Assembly: GCA_001792895.1 (NCBI GenBank) | Contig: MARA01000010.1 | Coordinates: forward strand, 1-64,000 | Length of the DNA: 64,000 nt | Reading direction: 5' to 3' | DNA from: Lentinus brumalis | Lineage: Eukaryota; Basidiomycota; Agaricomycetes; Polyporales; Polyporaceae | Shown: positions 31,722-43,688 of the stretch, piece by piece | How positions within the stretch are numbered: position 1 is the first letter of the stretch | How the letters are laid out: the number at the start of each line of letters is the position of its first letter | Made by a program: the position numbers and the translations under genes | Notes under the pieces: generated by a model | Database searches by the model: none | The model's input: the letters and a program-made list of their open reading frames with translations, nothing else | Told to the model about the DNA's origin: nothing

Positions 31722-33585
31722 TCACGTCCTCGCGCGAGCAGCCTTCCGCTTCCCACCATACGTCGCCGCCTTCCTCTTCTTCGCGGCGGTCGCAGGCCCG
31801 GGGAACATCTCGGGCACGTTCTCCTCCCCGCTGGCCTCCGGGACAGCCTGCTCGACGTCCCGTGGGACGATGGACGCCACGTCGATCGCGTCGAGCTTCA
31901 CCCGCTTGCGGGACGAGCCGCTCGGCTTCCTCGCCTTGCTCCTCGAAGGGTGGGGCGCGCCACCGTCCGTGTCGTCGATCTCGGCAGCCTTCCGCTTGCC
32001 CTTGGCGCTAGCGGAAGTAGCGTCGATCTCGCCGTCGACGACCGTACCCTCCTCGCTCGGGCATCCAGCATCGCTGACGGCGGTGCTGCTACCACGCGAG
32101 CCCGGCCGGGTTCGCTTCGCGGGAGAAGAGAGGGGCATGGGAGACATCTCCGGTGGAGGGGATGACAGAGTCGAAAGAGGCGTCGATGTGAGTGAGCAGG
32201 GACCAGGAGGAGCGGGCTTGCGTCGCGAGCGAGTCGAGCGGCGGGTGGCGCTGGGCGAAGCAATGGGTTCCGGGTCGGCCTCGGAGATCGCAGGAGGAGG
32301 CAGTTCGAGCGGGTATTCGCTGTAGGGCTGGTTGAGTCCGAGGAGTTGCTCGATGGCCTGCAAGACCGGAGAACGGCTGGTGAGGTCCTCCTTCATCGCC
32401 TTGGAGATCATCTCCAGCGTCGGCGCGTTCTCTCCTGTGAAGGCGGGGATAACAGGCGAATCTTGACCAGGCGCGAACAGGAGCGAGGATCCTTGCTCCT
32501 CTTCGGCCTCCGCCTCGGGTTCCGGGACGTCCTCGGTGGCTTGAGAAACCTCGGTTTCCTTCGCCTTCGCCTTCTGCGACGCGCGCGTTGTGCGGGTGCG
32601 CTTGCGAGTTGTGACGCGTCCTTCGACCGGTTCCTCCGCGACGTCGGCTGAGGCGGTGGTGGCGGGAGGCGCCCTGCGCTTGCGCAGAGTCATGCCCTTG
32701 GGCTCAGGCGGGATGTACAAGGACTGGAGGCCCCGAAGAGCCCACAAGTTCTCCAGCCTGCCAATCCAGCCAACCGAGGATTGGACTGGGCACGGCTTCA
32801 ACTCTACAGCAGCAAATGTGAGCATGGCATGACCAGATACAACGACTGAATGGGGCGCTTATGGGAATAGAGGGCAGGGGGCGACCAAGTAGATACGTAC
32901 GGAGGATGGCTTCCACGGTATCCGCGGTACGAGCGATGGCGTTCTTGGCCCAGAACGCCCAGTGTACGGGAACGGTGGGGTGATTGAGGACCTTGAGGGC
33001 CGCGAGCACGAAGATCGCCTGCTGCTGCAGGGCGGTAAGTTTGGGGACCTCGAGCTTGAAGAGCCTCGACGTGGGATGTTCTGGGAAGAGCTTGAATTGC
33101 TGGCTGATGACGTTCGCGACGGTGTTCCACGACGCGATGCCGGCGTGCTCAGACTGCCAGAAGGTGACGACTTCGCCGGGGTTAGGGTCTACAGAGTGGG
33201 CGGCGGCGCTAGGGAAGCGGACGGAGGTGGAAGCGGGGGTGGAGGCGGACGAAGCCGACACTCTGGCAGGGCCGCGAGGGATGAGGCGTGCGAGGGCCTC
33301 GAGGTAGGTGTTCACGAGCGGGTGGTTGTCCGTGAGTTGGCCTGTCGCGAGCACGCCCGGATAAACCTCGCGCAGATCAGGGAGGGGGTACTTGTCGAAG
33401 CTGCGCGAGAGGGACGGGGACGGGCAGGAGGGGGGCGTGGCGGTCGAGCGACAGGATGGCGGGGGACGGACGTAGTGCTCGTGGCGGGAGTCGGAGGTGG
33501 GGTACTGGGAAGAAGCAGGCGTGAGAGCGTACCTGCCATCGCTGCGGTCGACGGTGAAGTCGAAGCTGGGGGCGAAGAGAGACAT
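31722..33585 (-). CDS. Basic, probably nuclear protein, about 588 aa, two exons
   Basis: Exon 1 is 33585-32901 and exon 2 is 32803-31722, with a 97-nt intron (GTACGT...TGTAG) joined in frame. The N-terminal half has an ordered-looking region, from DKYPLPDLREVYPGVL through VVTFWQSEHAGIASWNTVAN to HPTVPVHWAFWAKNA, that I cannot assign to a family. The C-terminal half is disordered, with several basic clusters (TLRKRRAPP, TTRKRTRTTR, KGKRKAAE, SSRKRVKLD) separated by acidic Glu/Asp stretches. The clusters look like nuclear localisation signals, so a nuclear or chromatin role is likely but inferred. No zinc finger, helicase or catalytic motif is visible. The gene converges on the Gly/Met-rich gene. 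A C19 tract follows its stop. Confidence 0.8.
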
Positions 33586-35604
33586 GGCGGGGGCGCCGTG
33601 CGTGCTGGTAGATGTGGTGGGTGGCAGGAGAGGTGTGTCGGACGAGGCGAGGAGCGTGTATGTTGCGCGCGGACGACGGAGGTGGCGGCAATCGGGCGAG
33701 CACAGGATCTGGGGTGTGCGCGTGCGGGGACGAGCTGGGCGTCGCGGACGGGGGCGCGGGCGACGGGGAGCGGGGCGCGGACGACGAGCGGGAGATGGGA
33801 GAGAGAGAGAAGGGCGGGGGGCACGTAGGCGTGTTATATAGGCTGGGGGTCAAAGCGAGCAGGCTGACACAAAGACCGCCTGCCAGAGGGCTGCCCCGAT
33901 CCCAGTTGCCTTTCCCGGCGTCCTTCCTCGCCTCGTCCCGTGGGCCGTGCCGTCTCGTCTCGTCTCTCAGGCCTCTGCTCTTGTCCTCGTTGCCACCTCG
34001 CCCGTCCCCGTCGAGTCTGCGCGCGAGAGCAGTGAGCCCTCGCTCGCGGTCGTCGCGTAGAGCCTCCGGGGTATGCAGCAGGCGCGCCAATCGTGGGGAG
34101 ACGATCTCGCACATCTAATCTAATCTCACCGATCCACTTCCGATGCGTGCGCCGCGAGGGCAGGCCCGTGCGTGCTCGCTGTTCTATCGCGCCGTTTCCG
34201 TCCCACTGCTCATCGATGCGTGCTCGACCATGGATACACACACGAGCCCGCGAAGAGAAACGTACCCACAAGTGGCACAGAACATACTCGACCGGATTGG
34301 GCAGCGGCATCACAGCGCAGCGAGTGACGTCAGTCAATTTTGGTTGCCGGCGGTCCCCTGCGACTACCAGCAAGTACTACTCCTTTCTTCCAGCGTACCA
34401 ACATAGGTCCCTCGAGCCTTCTCTACAACCCGCGTACAACGCCCGCTACCCCGCTGTTCTATCGCGTCAATCATTCTATTGTCGGAGGGTGCGCCGGAGC
34501 CATCGATGCGCGTCCGCTGCGGGCAAAGGGCACGCCACCCAACGCACTCGGCCACACGAATCCCGTTCTCGCCTCCATCAGGTGCACTTCTCCAGCTTCA
34601 ACCTCCGCTGATGGTGTGCCACCCAACAGGCTCGTGGCTTCGTGCTGCTTTATCGCCGTCCGATCGAGGGACGCACCCAAGATCATCGCGTTGGGATCGT
34701 CTTTCCGGACGACCGCAGGCCTAGAATGGATTGAGTAGTGAGTGGCCGAGTGCGTCGATCCGTCACTCACTTTGCGCTTCCTAGCTTCTTGGTGGGCCGG
34801 CTCGGACGCAATGCGACGACGGAACTTCGGACTATCAGCTCAATAGCGGATCCGTCTTCGGGACACAGGTCCGTCGCATGGTGAGCTCGTCTGTGTCCGG
34901 GATCTCACTTGTCTTCTCACTGTCACAGGATTTCTTTGTGAACGCGACACACGCGTAGAGAGCATCATCCGTGGTGTCTGCTAGGGTCTGGCAACACCAG
35001 CGAACGCGGAGCTCCCCTTGGAAACGGCCCTTCACGGGCACGATATACGCCGGTGCCATCAAACGGTGCGCCATCGTTCAATAATGTTCTCTGTCCATTT
35101 CATTTCCGCGTCGCCGCGCATGTACCACGACGGAGCGCAACGCGATACGACCACAGTCGTGCGGGAACCCACGTGTGGGCGGTTCGCGCGGCGTGCCACC
35201 GTTGACCAGTTGCGCATGCCTGCGACCCGTCCAGTAAGCTGGAACGCGCCGGAGGCTGTCGCTGGAGACCGCTCCGTTCCGTCCTCTGCAGGACCAGCAG
35301 ACCTGATGATATCTAGCACTCGATCCCATGCGCCGTCATCATCTCTCAGCTATGCGACATACTGGACCCGGCATCCGGGGCTGGGACGATGTATTGCGCG
35401 CACATATTCAGACGTATTGCTGCTTCAAGGCATCAGACGAAATGGTATTGTGACGTGAACGCGCTTTACATAGATCAATACAAATGGAGATATGAGACAG
35501 CGATGGCTCGAAACAACTGTTGTCCTCGGGATCGCAAGCAAGTCCTGATACGTTCCTCTGGCTTCGGGGTCGTTCGGTCCCAAAGATCGCCATCCTGGAG
35601 AGGC
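33586..35604. other. Intergenic region, about 2 kb
   Basis: No convincing gene. The best frames are 34340-34738 (+) and 34835-35074 (-, 79 codons, starting MAHRLMAPAYIVPVKGRFQG). Both have protein-like composition but no exon context. The left part is the promoter side of the 31722-33585 gene. Confidence 0.45.
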
Positions 35605-36830
35605 TTAGGACTGTGTACTTGAGGTAGTACGGTCACCGCTTAGCCAGGACGGTTGCTCGTTCTTCGCCTTAGTGATGTCTATGCATTTCAAGTGTTTGAG
35701 GCGAGTGAAGTGGTTGAAGGACTCTTCCTTGAACATGGTAAACGGAGCTTCGGGTCAAGCCCAAGTGACTTCTCGAGCAAGCGGAGGTGGTCGGCAGAAA
35801 GTATCCATGTTAAATTGAGTAGATTTGGGCAGTTTAATTCCCATTTCAGTATACCAGAGGCTTCCGTCGATCCGTCCTCGAATTTCTGATTGGAGATCCA
35901 CACGAAGTCAGCCTATAATGCATTGAACATGGCGCAACACTCACGATCCTGCATTGGCTCTCGTCTATCTCAAGGTCCGTGAGGTTACCAAACATTGTCC
36001 CCTTTAGCGTGAGCCAGCCACATGGCCAGAACTCGTGCATCTCTATGGGATTGATCTCAACACTAAAGCGCCGCAAGGAGAGTTTGAAGAGACCAGATTT
36101 TGGCACAATGTCTTGTCCATGGGGACATAGGCGAAATTCCATCTTGGAAAGGCGAACGAGTCTATCCGCAGGTGTCTGATGGTAGCGCTGTTGCCGTACG
36201 TCTTACACATTTTCCAGAGCCCCGAGTGCGAGGTAGATCTATTGCAGGAAATCACGAGGGTCTCTAGGCGTTTCCAAGTCTTGACGCGCTCTTCCAGCGT
36301 TTTGTTCATGGCGGCGATATCAATTAAGAAGGAGGCGAATTGTAGGTTGCCGAGGCACAGGGTGTGGAGGTTGGCTTTGCCGAGGGTGTCGAGGAAGGAA
36401 AGCACCGCAAGTCCATGTTTCATGGCGTCCTCTCCGCGCGTGTCATCTGCCTGCATGTCGAAGTGAAGAGAGAGTTCTTCCACATCACTCGCACGACCTC
36501 TGTCTTCAACGCTCTTGCGGAACTCGTCGAACTCTCTGAATTCCTCTGTCGTGTGGAATTCATCGTACCGCTGCCAGCCCTGGATCACCTCTGGAAGGTA
36601 CAGCCGCAAGGTCTCCCCATTCTCCCACTTCTTCTTCAGCTCCATCTGCTGCTGCTCCTCAAGCTTCATAGATATGGGTTCGAAGGAGCGGACTTGGTAA
36701 TTTTCAGCCTCTCCACCCTGCATGCGAGACAGCATCGTGACGGGGTCATGGTTCAGATCAGCAGAAATGTGGCGTGCACACATACCGATGGGCTGGTGGA
36801 CTGTCCCGCGGACTGGTCAGTGTCGGACAT
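35605..36830 (-). pseudogene. F-box-family LRR-like gene, two apparent one-base deletions
   Basis: Predicted exons are 36830-36786 (MSDTDQSAGQSTSPS), 36717-35945 and 35885-35605. Introns are 36718-36785 and 35886-35944, with GTATGT/GTGAGT donors. The body has irregular Leu-rich segments of the same style as the neighbouring F-box-like proteins (LHTLCLGNLQFASFLID, LFKLSLRRFSVEI, LTDLEIDES), but no clear F-box is visible at the N-terminus. The frame breaks near 36148 and near 35741, each consistent with one missing base in a short run. Without these it would be about 366 aa. The upstream region (36870-37500) is duplicated upstream of the next gene. It is either a recent pseudogene or a sequence with indel errors. 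Confidence 0.6.
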
Positions 36831-36969
36831 GGCGGCGGCGATGTGCGAGGGTACAGTAGCGACGTATGGTGGAGGATATCAGTCGGTGTGTTGCAGACGA
36901 GGATGAGGAAAGCTCGGAGGCAGGAGAGGATACGGGGGATGTATACTTACAGGGACCCATTGCGTCTAG

Positions 36970-36977
36970 CTTTTATA
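36970..36977 (-). promoter_or_regulatory. TATA box of the 35605-36830 gene
   Basis: TATAAAAG on the minus strand about 140 bp before the ATG. It lies in the region that is repeated upstream of the 38016-39368 gene, where the box is weaker (TAAATAC). Confidence 0.5.
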
Positions 36978-38015
36978 CGTTCAGCAACCTCCTCGCACGA
37001 GGGCGCAACCGGGCGCGACGCAGTTGTCTGTGGCACCTATTGTGGAATATGTTTCCCCGGCGACCGGGGAGCTGTGGCGATCTGGAATGATTGAGGGAGG
37101 CGAGCCCGAGGAACACGCATATGTTGCGGCGGCAGCTCACACGATGATGAGGCGAATCAAGCAGGACGAACCGGTCACTTATCCAGAAGGCGTTCTGCAC
37201 AGTTGTTGGAATCATCTCTGGGCAGAGTCGTCAAACTGGGCGGGACGAACCGGTCACATACCCAGAAGGCGTTCTGCACAGTTGTCGAGATGATCGCAGG
37301 CAAGAGTCGTCGCCGCAGTCGGGTACTCCGCCTTGCCTTTCGATGTCGAACTGTGGCGGAGACGTTTTGGCCTGTGGCGCGCCAGCACTCCTCAACCTAC
37401 TTTCGTCTGACGCCACAGCGGCGGCGTCGAGATGTCCGCTCTCTACAACAGGTTCCGTGGCTACGTCAGTCTGCAAGAGCACTGGCGGGCCGAGACGAAC
37501 GACGAAGGATGTGGGAGTTGCCGTTGCGGGCCCGGATCCGGGAGCCGGCGCGTCGTGAGTTTGTTCACGTTTGGGGTCTCAGATCTCAGGCTTCGTCTTT
37601 CGGGTTGACATCGCTTTCCGCAGTGTGGTACACGTATGCGTCGCATACACATACAGCGTCTGCGGTGTGAGCCAGGGTGATAGGCCTGACTGCAGTCCAT
37701 AAGGAGCTCATCTTGACAAACCGTTCAAGTTCACCAGAACGACCTGTCGTTTCATATCAAAAAACTGTCACAAACAGGAATCCATGGAGTACTCTACTAT
37801 ATACGTCATCAATCAAAATCCGTCTTCTACAGACAAGCCGTACGTGATAGGGACCTCACCCTCTCGAACTGCGCTGACTCGACCCTCCCTATCTGTCGCC
37901 ATTCTCGCCCAGCGTCCTTCATGGCCGCCGATCCCTCCTCCTTCAGTTCCTCCAGGACCGTCTGTGAACTCTGCTCGCTTTTACCGACTCCCACTTCCAC
38001 TCGCCGCCTACCATG
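36978..38015. other. Duplicated upstream region and 79-bp tandem repeat
   Basis: Segments such as CCGGGGAGCTGTGGCGATCT, AGGCGAGCCCGAGGAACACG and CGCCGCAGTCGGGTACTCCG recur in diverged form at 39545-39760, upstream of the next F-box gene. Within it 37161-37206 and 37240-37284 are a tandem duplication (GACGAACCGGTCAC, CAGAAGGCGTTCTGCACAG), about 79 bp apart. No gene is supported. Confidence 0.7.
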
Positions 38016-39368
38016 TCAATCATCGGCATGGGCCTGTACTCCCTCAGCTGCCTCTGAGTCGTCCGGCCGCGACGAGGCACGCGTACGGTCCAGGATGGGA
38101 CCTCCGGGTTGCTCCCTTCTGAAGATTCGATAGGGACTGGGATCTTCGAGCTCATGCGGAAACTTAGTACGTTCCAAGCGTTCCAGCTTCGGGAAATGTT
38201 CGAACGTTCCGTCTATGTACTTGTCGTGGTTCCGTCGGAAGGCTTCGGCCCTGTCTTCGTAGCCAGATCGGAATGCATCGCGTACAATGTCGTTGTGCAC
38301 GGGGGATGCTCTCCATACGAGAACCTTGAGGTTTGAGCAGCGGATTGGCCACATGAAGTCGATACATGATTCTTGGCTACTGGCCATGCTGTGCACATCC
38401 TAGGGTTTTGGTGAGTGAGGCATATCGTACTGTGCTCGAGGGGCACTCACGGTCACATACGTGCTTTCGTCGAGCTCGAGATATTCCAGCTTCGGCATGT
38501 CATTGACCAGCTTCGTCGCGCCACCATCTACCTTCAGGAGGTCCCCCGGGGGCCAGAAGCGGGGTAGGCCATAATAGCCGTACAACGTGATGATGAGAGA
38601 GACCAAATGCTTCCGGACGGGTGATGGGATTGTGCAGACAGGAATGGGGTCAGCAATGACGTCGAGACGAAGGTGTGTGAGGGTGGCGTGGTATAGCGAC
38701 AGATGGTCGAGTTTCCAGGGCTTCCAGGAGCTGGCACCGATATTCATTGTAAGACTCTTGAGCTTTGAAAAAGCTCTGATCGGCTTTGCAGACACCTCGA
38801 GACTGTCTGGATCCTCTGTTTCATAGTGCAACTGAATCGCCAGCTCGAGCGGGATCGTCAGAGCATGGAGCTCAATTGAAGTCTTCTCGCCTGCGCCCCC
38901 TTCGTACTCGAACTCTTCATTCAGAAACTCGCCAAGTCTGGGAATGTGTTCGGTACACCCAAATCGTAGGGACGTCCAGAAGACGAGGGACAGATCTCGG
39001 ATGGCGCCCGCGCGGCGGGTAGGGCACATGCGTACGGCCTCCTGGAACATCTCGAACTTCCAGATCCACTGCGCCTTCAGTCCCACAACGCGGTACAGAT
39101 AGCGTTCGGCCTCTGCTTGCAGCTCCTTGCATAAGCGAGTGGCACTCACTAGGGCCAGTCGCGCCTGAGTGTCGTAGTCGAGCTGATACTGATCGAGGAG
39201 CTCCTCAAATATGAGGGTCCAAATATCTAGAGGAATTCGAGGCGGGCTGAGAGGAGGCTAGACATATAGCGAATTGGTGTGGTATCCCCGTGAGTACAGC
39301 CGTCATAACACAGTGGTGTACATACGTACCAGTGCGCCCGGTATGAGCTGAGCAGCGGCGGATGTCAT
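38016..39368 (-). CDS. F-box/LRR-like protein, about 409 aa
   Basis: Exons are 39368-39330 (MTSAAAQLIPGAL), 39257-38451 and 38399-38016. Introns of 72 and 51 nt are both phase 0. Exon 2 begins with an F-box, RIPLDIWTLIFEELLDQY, then ARLALVSATRLCKELQAEAE. This would dock the protein to Skp1 in an SCF ubiquitin ligase. Leu-rich segments follow, ending with the family hallmark MPKLEYLELDESTY. Exon 3 holds LKVLVWRASP and HFPKLERLERTKF. The start is the first ATG in exon 1 and the splice gives a continuous frame. Its upstream region resembles that of the neighbouring 35605-36830 gene, so the two probably arose by duplication. The substrate cannot be predicted. Confidence 0.82.
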
Positions 39369-39857
39369 GGTAGAGGGCACAGTGCGGGGGTATAGAAGAT
39401 AATGAAGATGAATGAGGTCCATTCGTCAACGAGCAGTACAGATAACTCTCAGAAGAGGATGCTGAGGTGGACGGGCACGAATATTGCTTGCTTGTATTTA
39501 GCGACCTCCTCGCACCTGGAAGTAAGCGCGTAGTTTAGGACGTCTCCCCGACGACCGGGGAACTGTGGCGATCTGAAGAGGTTGAGGGAGGCGAGTCCGA
39601 GGAGCACGCATATGTGCGGCGGTAGCTCACACGACCAGGAGGCAAATCAAGCAAGACGAACCGGTCACTGAATACCCAGACGGCCATCTGGACAGTTGTC
39701 AAGATGACCCCGGCCGCGCCGTATCCTCATCGCCGCAGTCGGGTATTCTGCCTTGTATTTCTGTTTCTAAAGGTGGCGCGCCAGGACTCTGCCACATTTC
39801 GTCTTTTGCCACAGCGGCGGAGTCGAAATATACACTCTCGTATTGACACGAAAACAT
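39369..39857. other. Upstream region of the F-box gene, copy of 36978-37500
   Basis: Diverged copy of the region upstream of the 35605-36830 gene. No gene is seen. Confidence 0.6.
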
Positions 39858-41097
39858 CTACGCATAACCACTGCTACCATACCCAATTGAAGTGTCTTTG
39901 CTCTCATACGTGAACCATCCTTCGTCGTTGCCCTCTTCCTCCGCACAGGATTTGATGGACCTGTCGCGCCACCGGACCCACCACTCTCGACGCTTTCCCC
40001 GGTCCTCGTCCTCCACGAGCACGCCGCCTTTAAAGCAGGTCATCCTCGACCATGAAGAGAACAGCCTGTCCACGAATGTTGAGAAGATAGACCCATCCAC
40101 GTATTTCCTCGACGTGGTGCCGCTATTGTTGCTCGGTGGCGTCCAAACGAACGTGTCGATGTTCGGAAACGCGGACATCCAACTCTCCGGTGAGAAGCCG
40201 TTCGGCTCATGCGTAAGAGACACTTCGCCTTCTACCAGCTGCCCAGTCAGATCAGTCGTTGAGTGCACGTCGCTGAGTGTTTAGCACGACGTACCGTGGA
40301 GCGAGCCTCGTCCACCTCAAGATATTGCAGGTTCGGGAGGGATGTATTGAAGAGGATAGGACAGCGTTCAGGTGTGCAATTCGTGAAGGCAACGCAGAGG
40401 GAGACGAGCTGGGCGGATACTACGAAGGTCTCCAGAGACGCCGCCACAGCGTGCCAATTTTGCTCGTGAAGCTTGAGATGAGCCAAGGAGAGGAATCCGT
40501 CTCCGCGGTGGCAGAGGTCATCCCAGGTTTCAAGGGCCTTCACGGTTGCGGAACAGGGAAAGCTTTGCCGAGGAAGGTACGTCGTCGCCATGTATTGAAT
40601 GGATGTCTCTGCCGGGATCACGGATAGGACGGTTTCGACGCAGTCTCTGCTGAGGCCAACCAGACGGAGCTCCTGGACGACGACGAGGGTAGCGGCTACG
40701 TTCTTCAAGGTATCTTGAGCCACACCACGAATCGTCCTTATGGCCACAGCCTGCACGGAGCCCGGGCGCTGGAGCGGACAACCCGGCATCGCGAGAGAGG
40801 TGGTAAACGCCTCGAAGTCTTCAGCCTTGAGCAGTCGCACGCCAAGGTGATCTTCTCCAATGTCGTCCACTAGAGAATTCTTGCAGAAACACGTCGGGCT
40901 GCAGGATCGACTCGGCTTATGATCATGTCTCCGCCACGATGCGAGTAGCTTGAAGCGCCACTTCCAGGTCGGTTTCATCTGCATGTTTTTCTATGAACCA
41001 CCCTGTTCAGGCTCCCTCTCTGCGGGAAATCAAGGGACGGTGCTGGACTTACAATCGTTTGATGTGTTAAACGAGAGGGAGAGGTCGCCTGGAACAT
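39858..41097 (-). CDS. F-box-family LRR-like protein without a visible F-box, about 373 aa
   Basis: Exons are 41097-41053 (MFQATSPSRLTHQTI), 40990-40295 and 40238-39858. The 62- and 56-nt introns keep frame. The body carries Leu-rich segments (VVVQELRLVGLSRDCVETVL, FLSLAHLKLHEQNWHAV) and the family hallmark LPNLQYLEVDEARST. Exon 3 follows with AFPNIDTFVWTPPSN and a Trp/Arg-rich end (EWWVRWRDRS). The N-terminal segment is short and basic, with a CSPTCFC cluster where an F-box would be expected. The protein may therefore not bind Skp1, or the true 5' exon may lie further up. It is the third of four consecutive minus-strand genes of this kind. Confidence 0.7.
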
Positions 41098-41373
41098 CAC
41101 AGAATGGGTAACTCAATAGCCGGTTGACGGAGGGGTAGGATAGGGACAACAAGGAGAGAATTGTCAGTGATCTGAGTGAGGATCTAGGATGAGACGGGCA
41201 AGCCTTGTTATATTGCGCGGTACAGTACGCGACCACGAGGCATACTACTCATAATGACATGCCAGCTGAACAACCTCGTAGGCGGGTCTAACAATGACCG
41301 TGGGTTTTATACACAAAAGCGGTTTCTAGGTAGGTATCAAGGACTCCCGTGGCCCTGTAGTGATAAATGAGAA

Positions 41374-42880
41374 TCAGGGCCCCATGCCAGCCCGGTACGT
41401 TATAAAGACCCCTTGGTTGACACAACTGCAGGAACTATGGGCGTGTCCTTGGCGACGCAACCCTTCTCCCCACTCACGACGGGCAATCGCCCGTACCACG
41501 CCCCAGAACAGGCCCGGAATATCGCCCGAATTGGTCTCCTGTTCTGGTCCAGAACAGCTTTGGAAATCGGACCGGAACCTTTGTAAGCCGTATAAGTATC
41601 CGGCACTGATGGGTACTTTCGGAGTTACAACTTGTTGTATCCGGCGCTCCGGTCCTGTCACCAAACTATTCTGGACCGGAACCCGGAATACATACTTACG
41701 TATATTCCGGGCCTGTTCTGGGGGTGGTACGGGCCAATGCCCGTCGTGACTGATCCGCCACAGCTCACCGTCACAATCGGCGCACCCCGGTACAAACACG
41801 GGAGATAACGAATCGCGGCGCCGAGTCCACCATAAGCGACAGGTGGTCCCATCCTGCGTTGGGGACGCCACGACGATCCCACCTCTAAAGCACTTCAAGC
41901 TCTCCCATCCATCAAACAGCCGCCACGAGAAGCCCGCGAAGATACCGCCGTAGAACTTCTCCCTCGGACCGCGACTTGCTATGAGCGTGTCGTCCGGTGG
42001 CGTCCAGACGAAAGTCTCGAGGCTCGGGAAGTAAGCCTTCCAGCTGGCAACATCGCAATCGCGTGGTTCCATGCACATAACCGGGGCGTTCGGGTCTACC
42101 TACCAGGGAGCCATAAAATACGGGTTAGCAGGCGGATCGGAGGTCACGACTATGGCTGCAGCGTACCTTATAACCGGACTCATCGAATTCCAGGTACTTC
42201 AGGTTGGGGAAGCGTATAGAGAGGCCGAGAAAGCCGCGCTGGTTGGACGCGTATAGAGGCACGCAGCTCGCGAGGGCGACGGAGAGGGAGACGAGCTGCG
42301 GGGAGCGGGAGATTCGAAGTAGCTGCAGCGTGAGGTCTATCTCGTACCAGTGGGACCCGTGGAGCTTGAGGTGTGTCAAGGAGGGAAAGGGATTGGGGAC
42401 AGTGGCGTCTGGTTCGTCGCCGCCCATCAGCAGCTCGAGGCTCCGCACTCCTGGCCAGCACGGAATTTCGTGGAGATTATACGGGAGACGAGGAAGTGAG
42501 AGGTGCTGGAGTGGCGCCTGGGGCGGGACGTTGATCAAGAACTCTTGGACGTGGTCGGGGTTGCATCCTTTCATGTGGAGTTCGCGGAGACTGGGCATGA
42601 ACCCCGCTATCTTCCGCAGAGTGCCTGTGTGTATGCCTGCAGTCTGTTCTATCGTGAGGGCTTCAAGCATGGTGGCTTTCATATGCCATATATCGGGACC
42701 TTCGGCTGCTGTGGCGAACCACTCGAGTGCACGACCTGTGCGAAACCAAAACGAAGACGCGCCTTGTCCTGTGTACATCTCACTGTCAGTATGCGATGAC
42801 AAGTGCTGAGAGAGGTCTGCATCAGACGTACGCTGTGTGGGACCATGCGCATGGGCAGAGGCTAGAGCGGTGTGTGGCAT
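41374..42880 (-). CDS. F-box-family LRR-like protein with a MITE-derived C-terminus, about 479 aa
   Basis: Exons are 42880-42167 and 42099-41374, with a 67-nt phase 0 intron. The body has Leu-rich segments (MPSLRELHMKGCNPD, FPSLTHLKLHGSHWYEIDL) and the hallmark FPNLKYLEFDESGYK. Exon 2 begins with SLETFVWTPPDD, GWESLKCFRGG and LWWTRRRDS, as in the neighbouring gene. After CADCDGELWRIS the frame enters a 274-bp inverted-repeat element and stays open through it, adding roughly 120 unrelated residues before the stop at 41374. No F-box is visible at the N-terminus; the first in-frame ATG (42880) is used. The native end was probably close to the insertion point. The gene may be functional with a new tail, or degenerating. 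Confidence 0.65.
41475..41748. mobile_element. MITE of 274 bp with ~47-bp terminal inverted repeats, inside a gene
   Basis: The left end CACGACGGGCAATCGCCCGT matches the reverse complement of the right end over 47-48 nt with two mismatches and one indel. It is flanked by ACT on both sides, a candidate 3-bp target duplication. No transposase is encoded. It lies in the last exon of the 41374-42880 gene. Confidence 0.8.
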
Positions 42881-43688
42881 CGTGAGGCGTAGCTGGCAGG
42901 TCACCGTACTGGCACATGAGACAGCAGAACAAGGTGGTTCACGACGGTACGAGAGTAGGGAAGGTTAATGGGGTACCAGAGTAACGGCTTGTTTTTAAGT
43001 GGTGTATGGTCGCGCGCAAGGTCTGTGCAAATACAACATAGCTCCTGACTCGGACGTTCTCGGCTCGCCGCAGGCCTAAGCGCGTAGTCAAGCAAAGACC
43101 GTGAGTCTGCTCAACAGTGCTGCAGGTTGACATTTCCGAGGGCCGTTAACCCGCGGAGTATGCAGCGCTGTCGGGCGACAACTCAAAGAGGGTTTGCAAC
43201 GATGATCGTTGTTGAAGCGTGTCCGCGTAATTCGTGAATGATCCGGCTGGTAATGGTTATAAGACAGCGATACTCAGCTTGAAAGTCGAGTATTTTGATA
43301 CCCATCACGATGTGGCTGTTGCAAAAGGAGCAAGCAACGCGAGGGAGAGGAGGAGGAACGACGAACAGACTCGCGAGCCGCCAGGGCGCCAAATGCCACG
43401 TGGGGCCGTCCCGGACCGGTAAAATACCGAGCGGGGTGACTAATGCAGGTAATTCCCGCCTCGCTCATCGACCTTGACGGCGACGACGACGAGCTCTCCT
43501 TCGTTCTTCGTTGTGGCCGACTGTCTGCGTTGTCGAGGGCCCATCTTTCGTCGCTGGGTTTCCGTTCGTGCTCGCTGTTGCTCTCTCGCGCCGACTTCGT
43601 GCCCCCTGACCTCAGACCTCTCCTCATCATCGGTTTTCCTGGCTGCGCCGCGCTTTCACCCATCTACGGGAGTAGACAGGCTCTGAAC
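42881..43688. other. Intergenic region between divergent genes
   Basis: About 0.8 kb. The 5' UTR of the F-box/beta-propeller gene lies at the right side. No further gene is supported. Confidence 0.45.

Noticed and set aside
30571..31725. 384-codon minus-strand open frame
   Set aside because: It lies over purine-rich simple repeats and runs through the C19 tract. The composition is Ser/Arg/His with no domain or exon logic.
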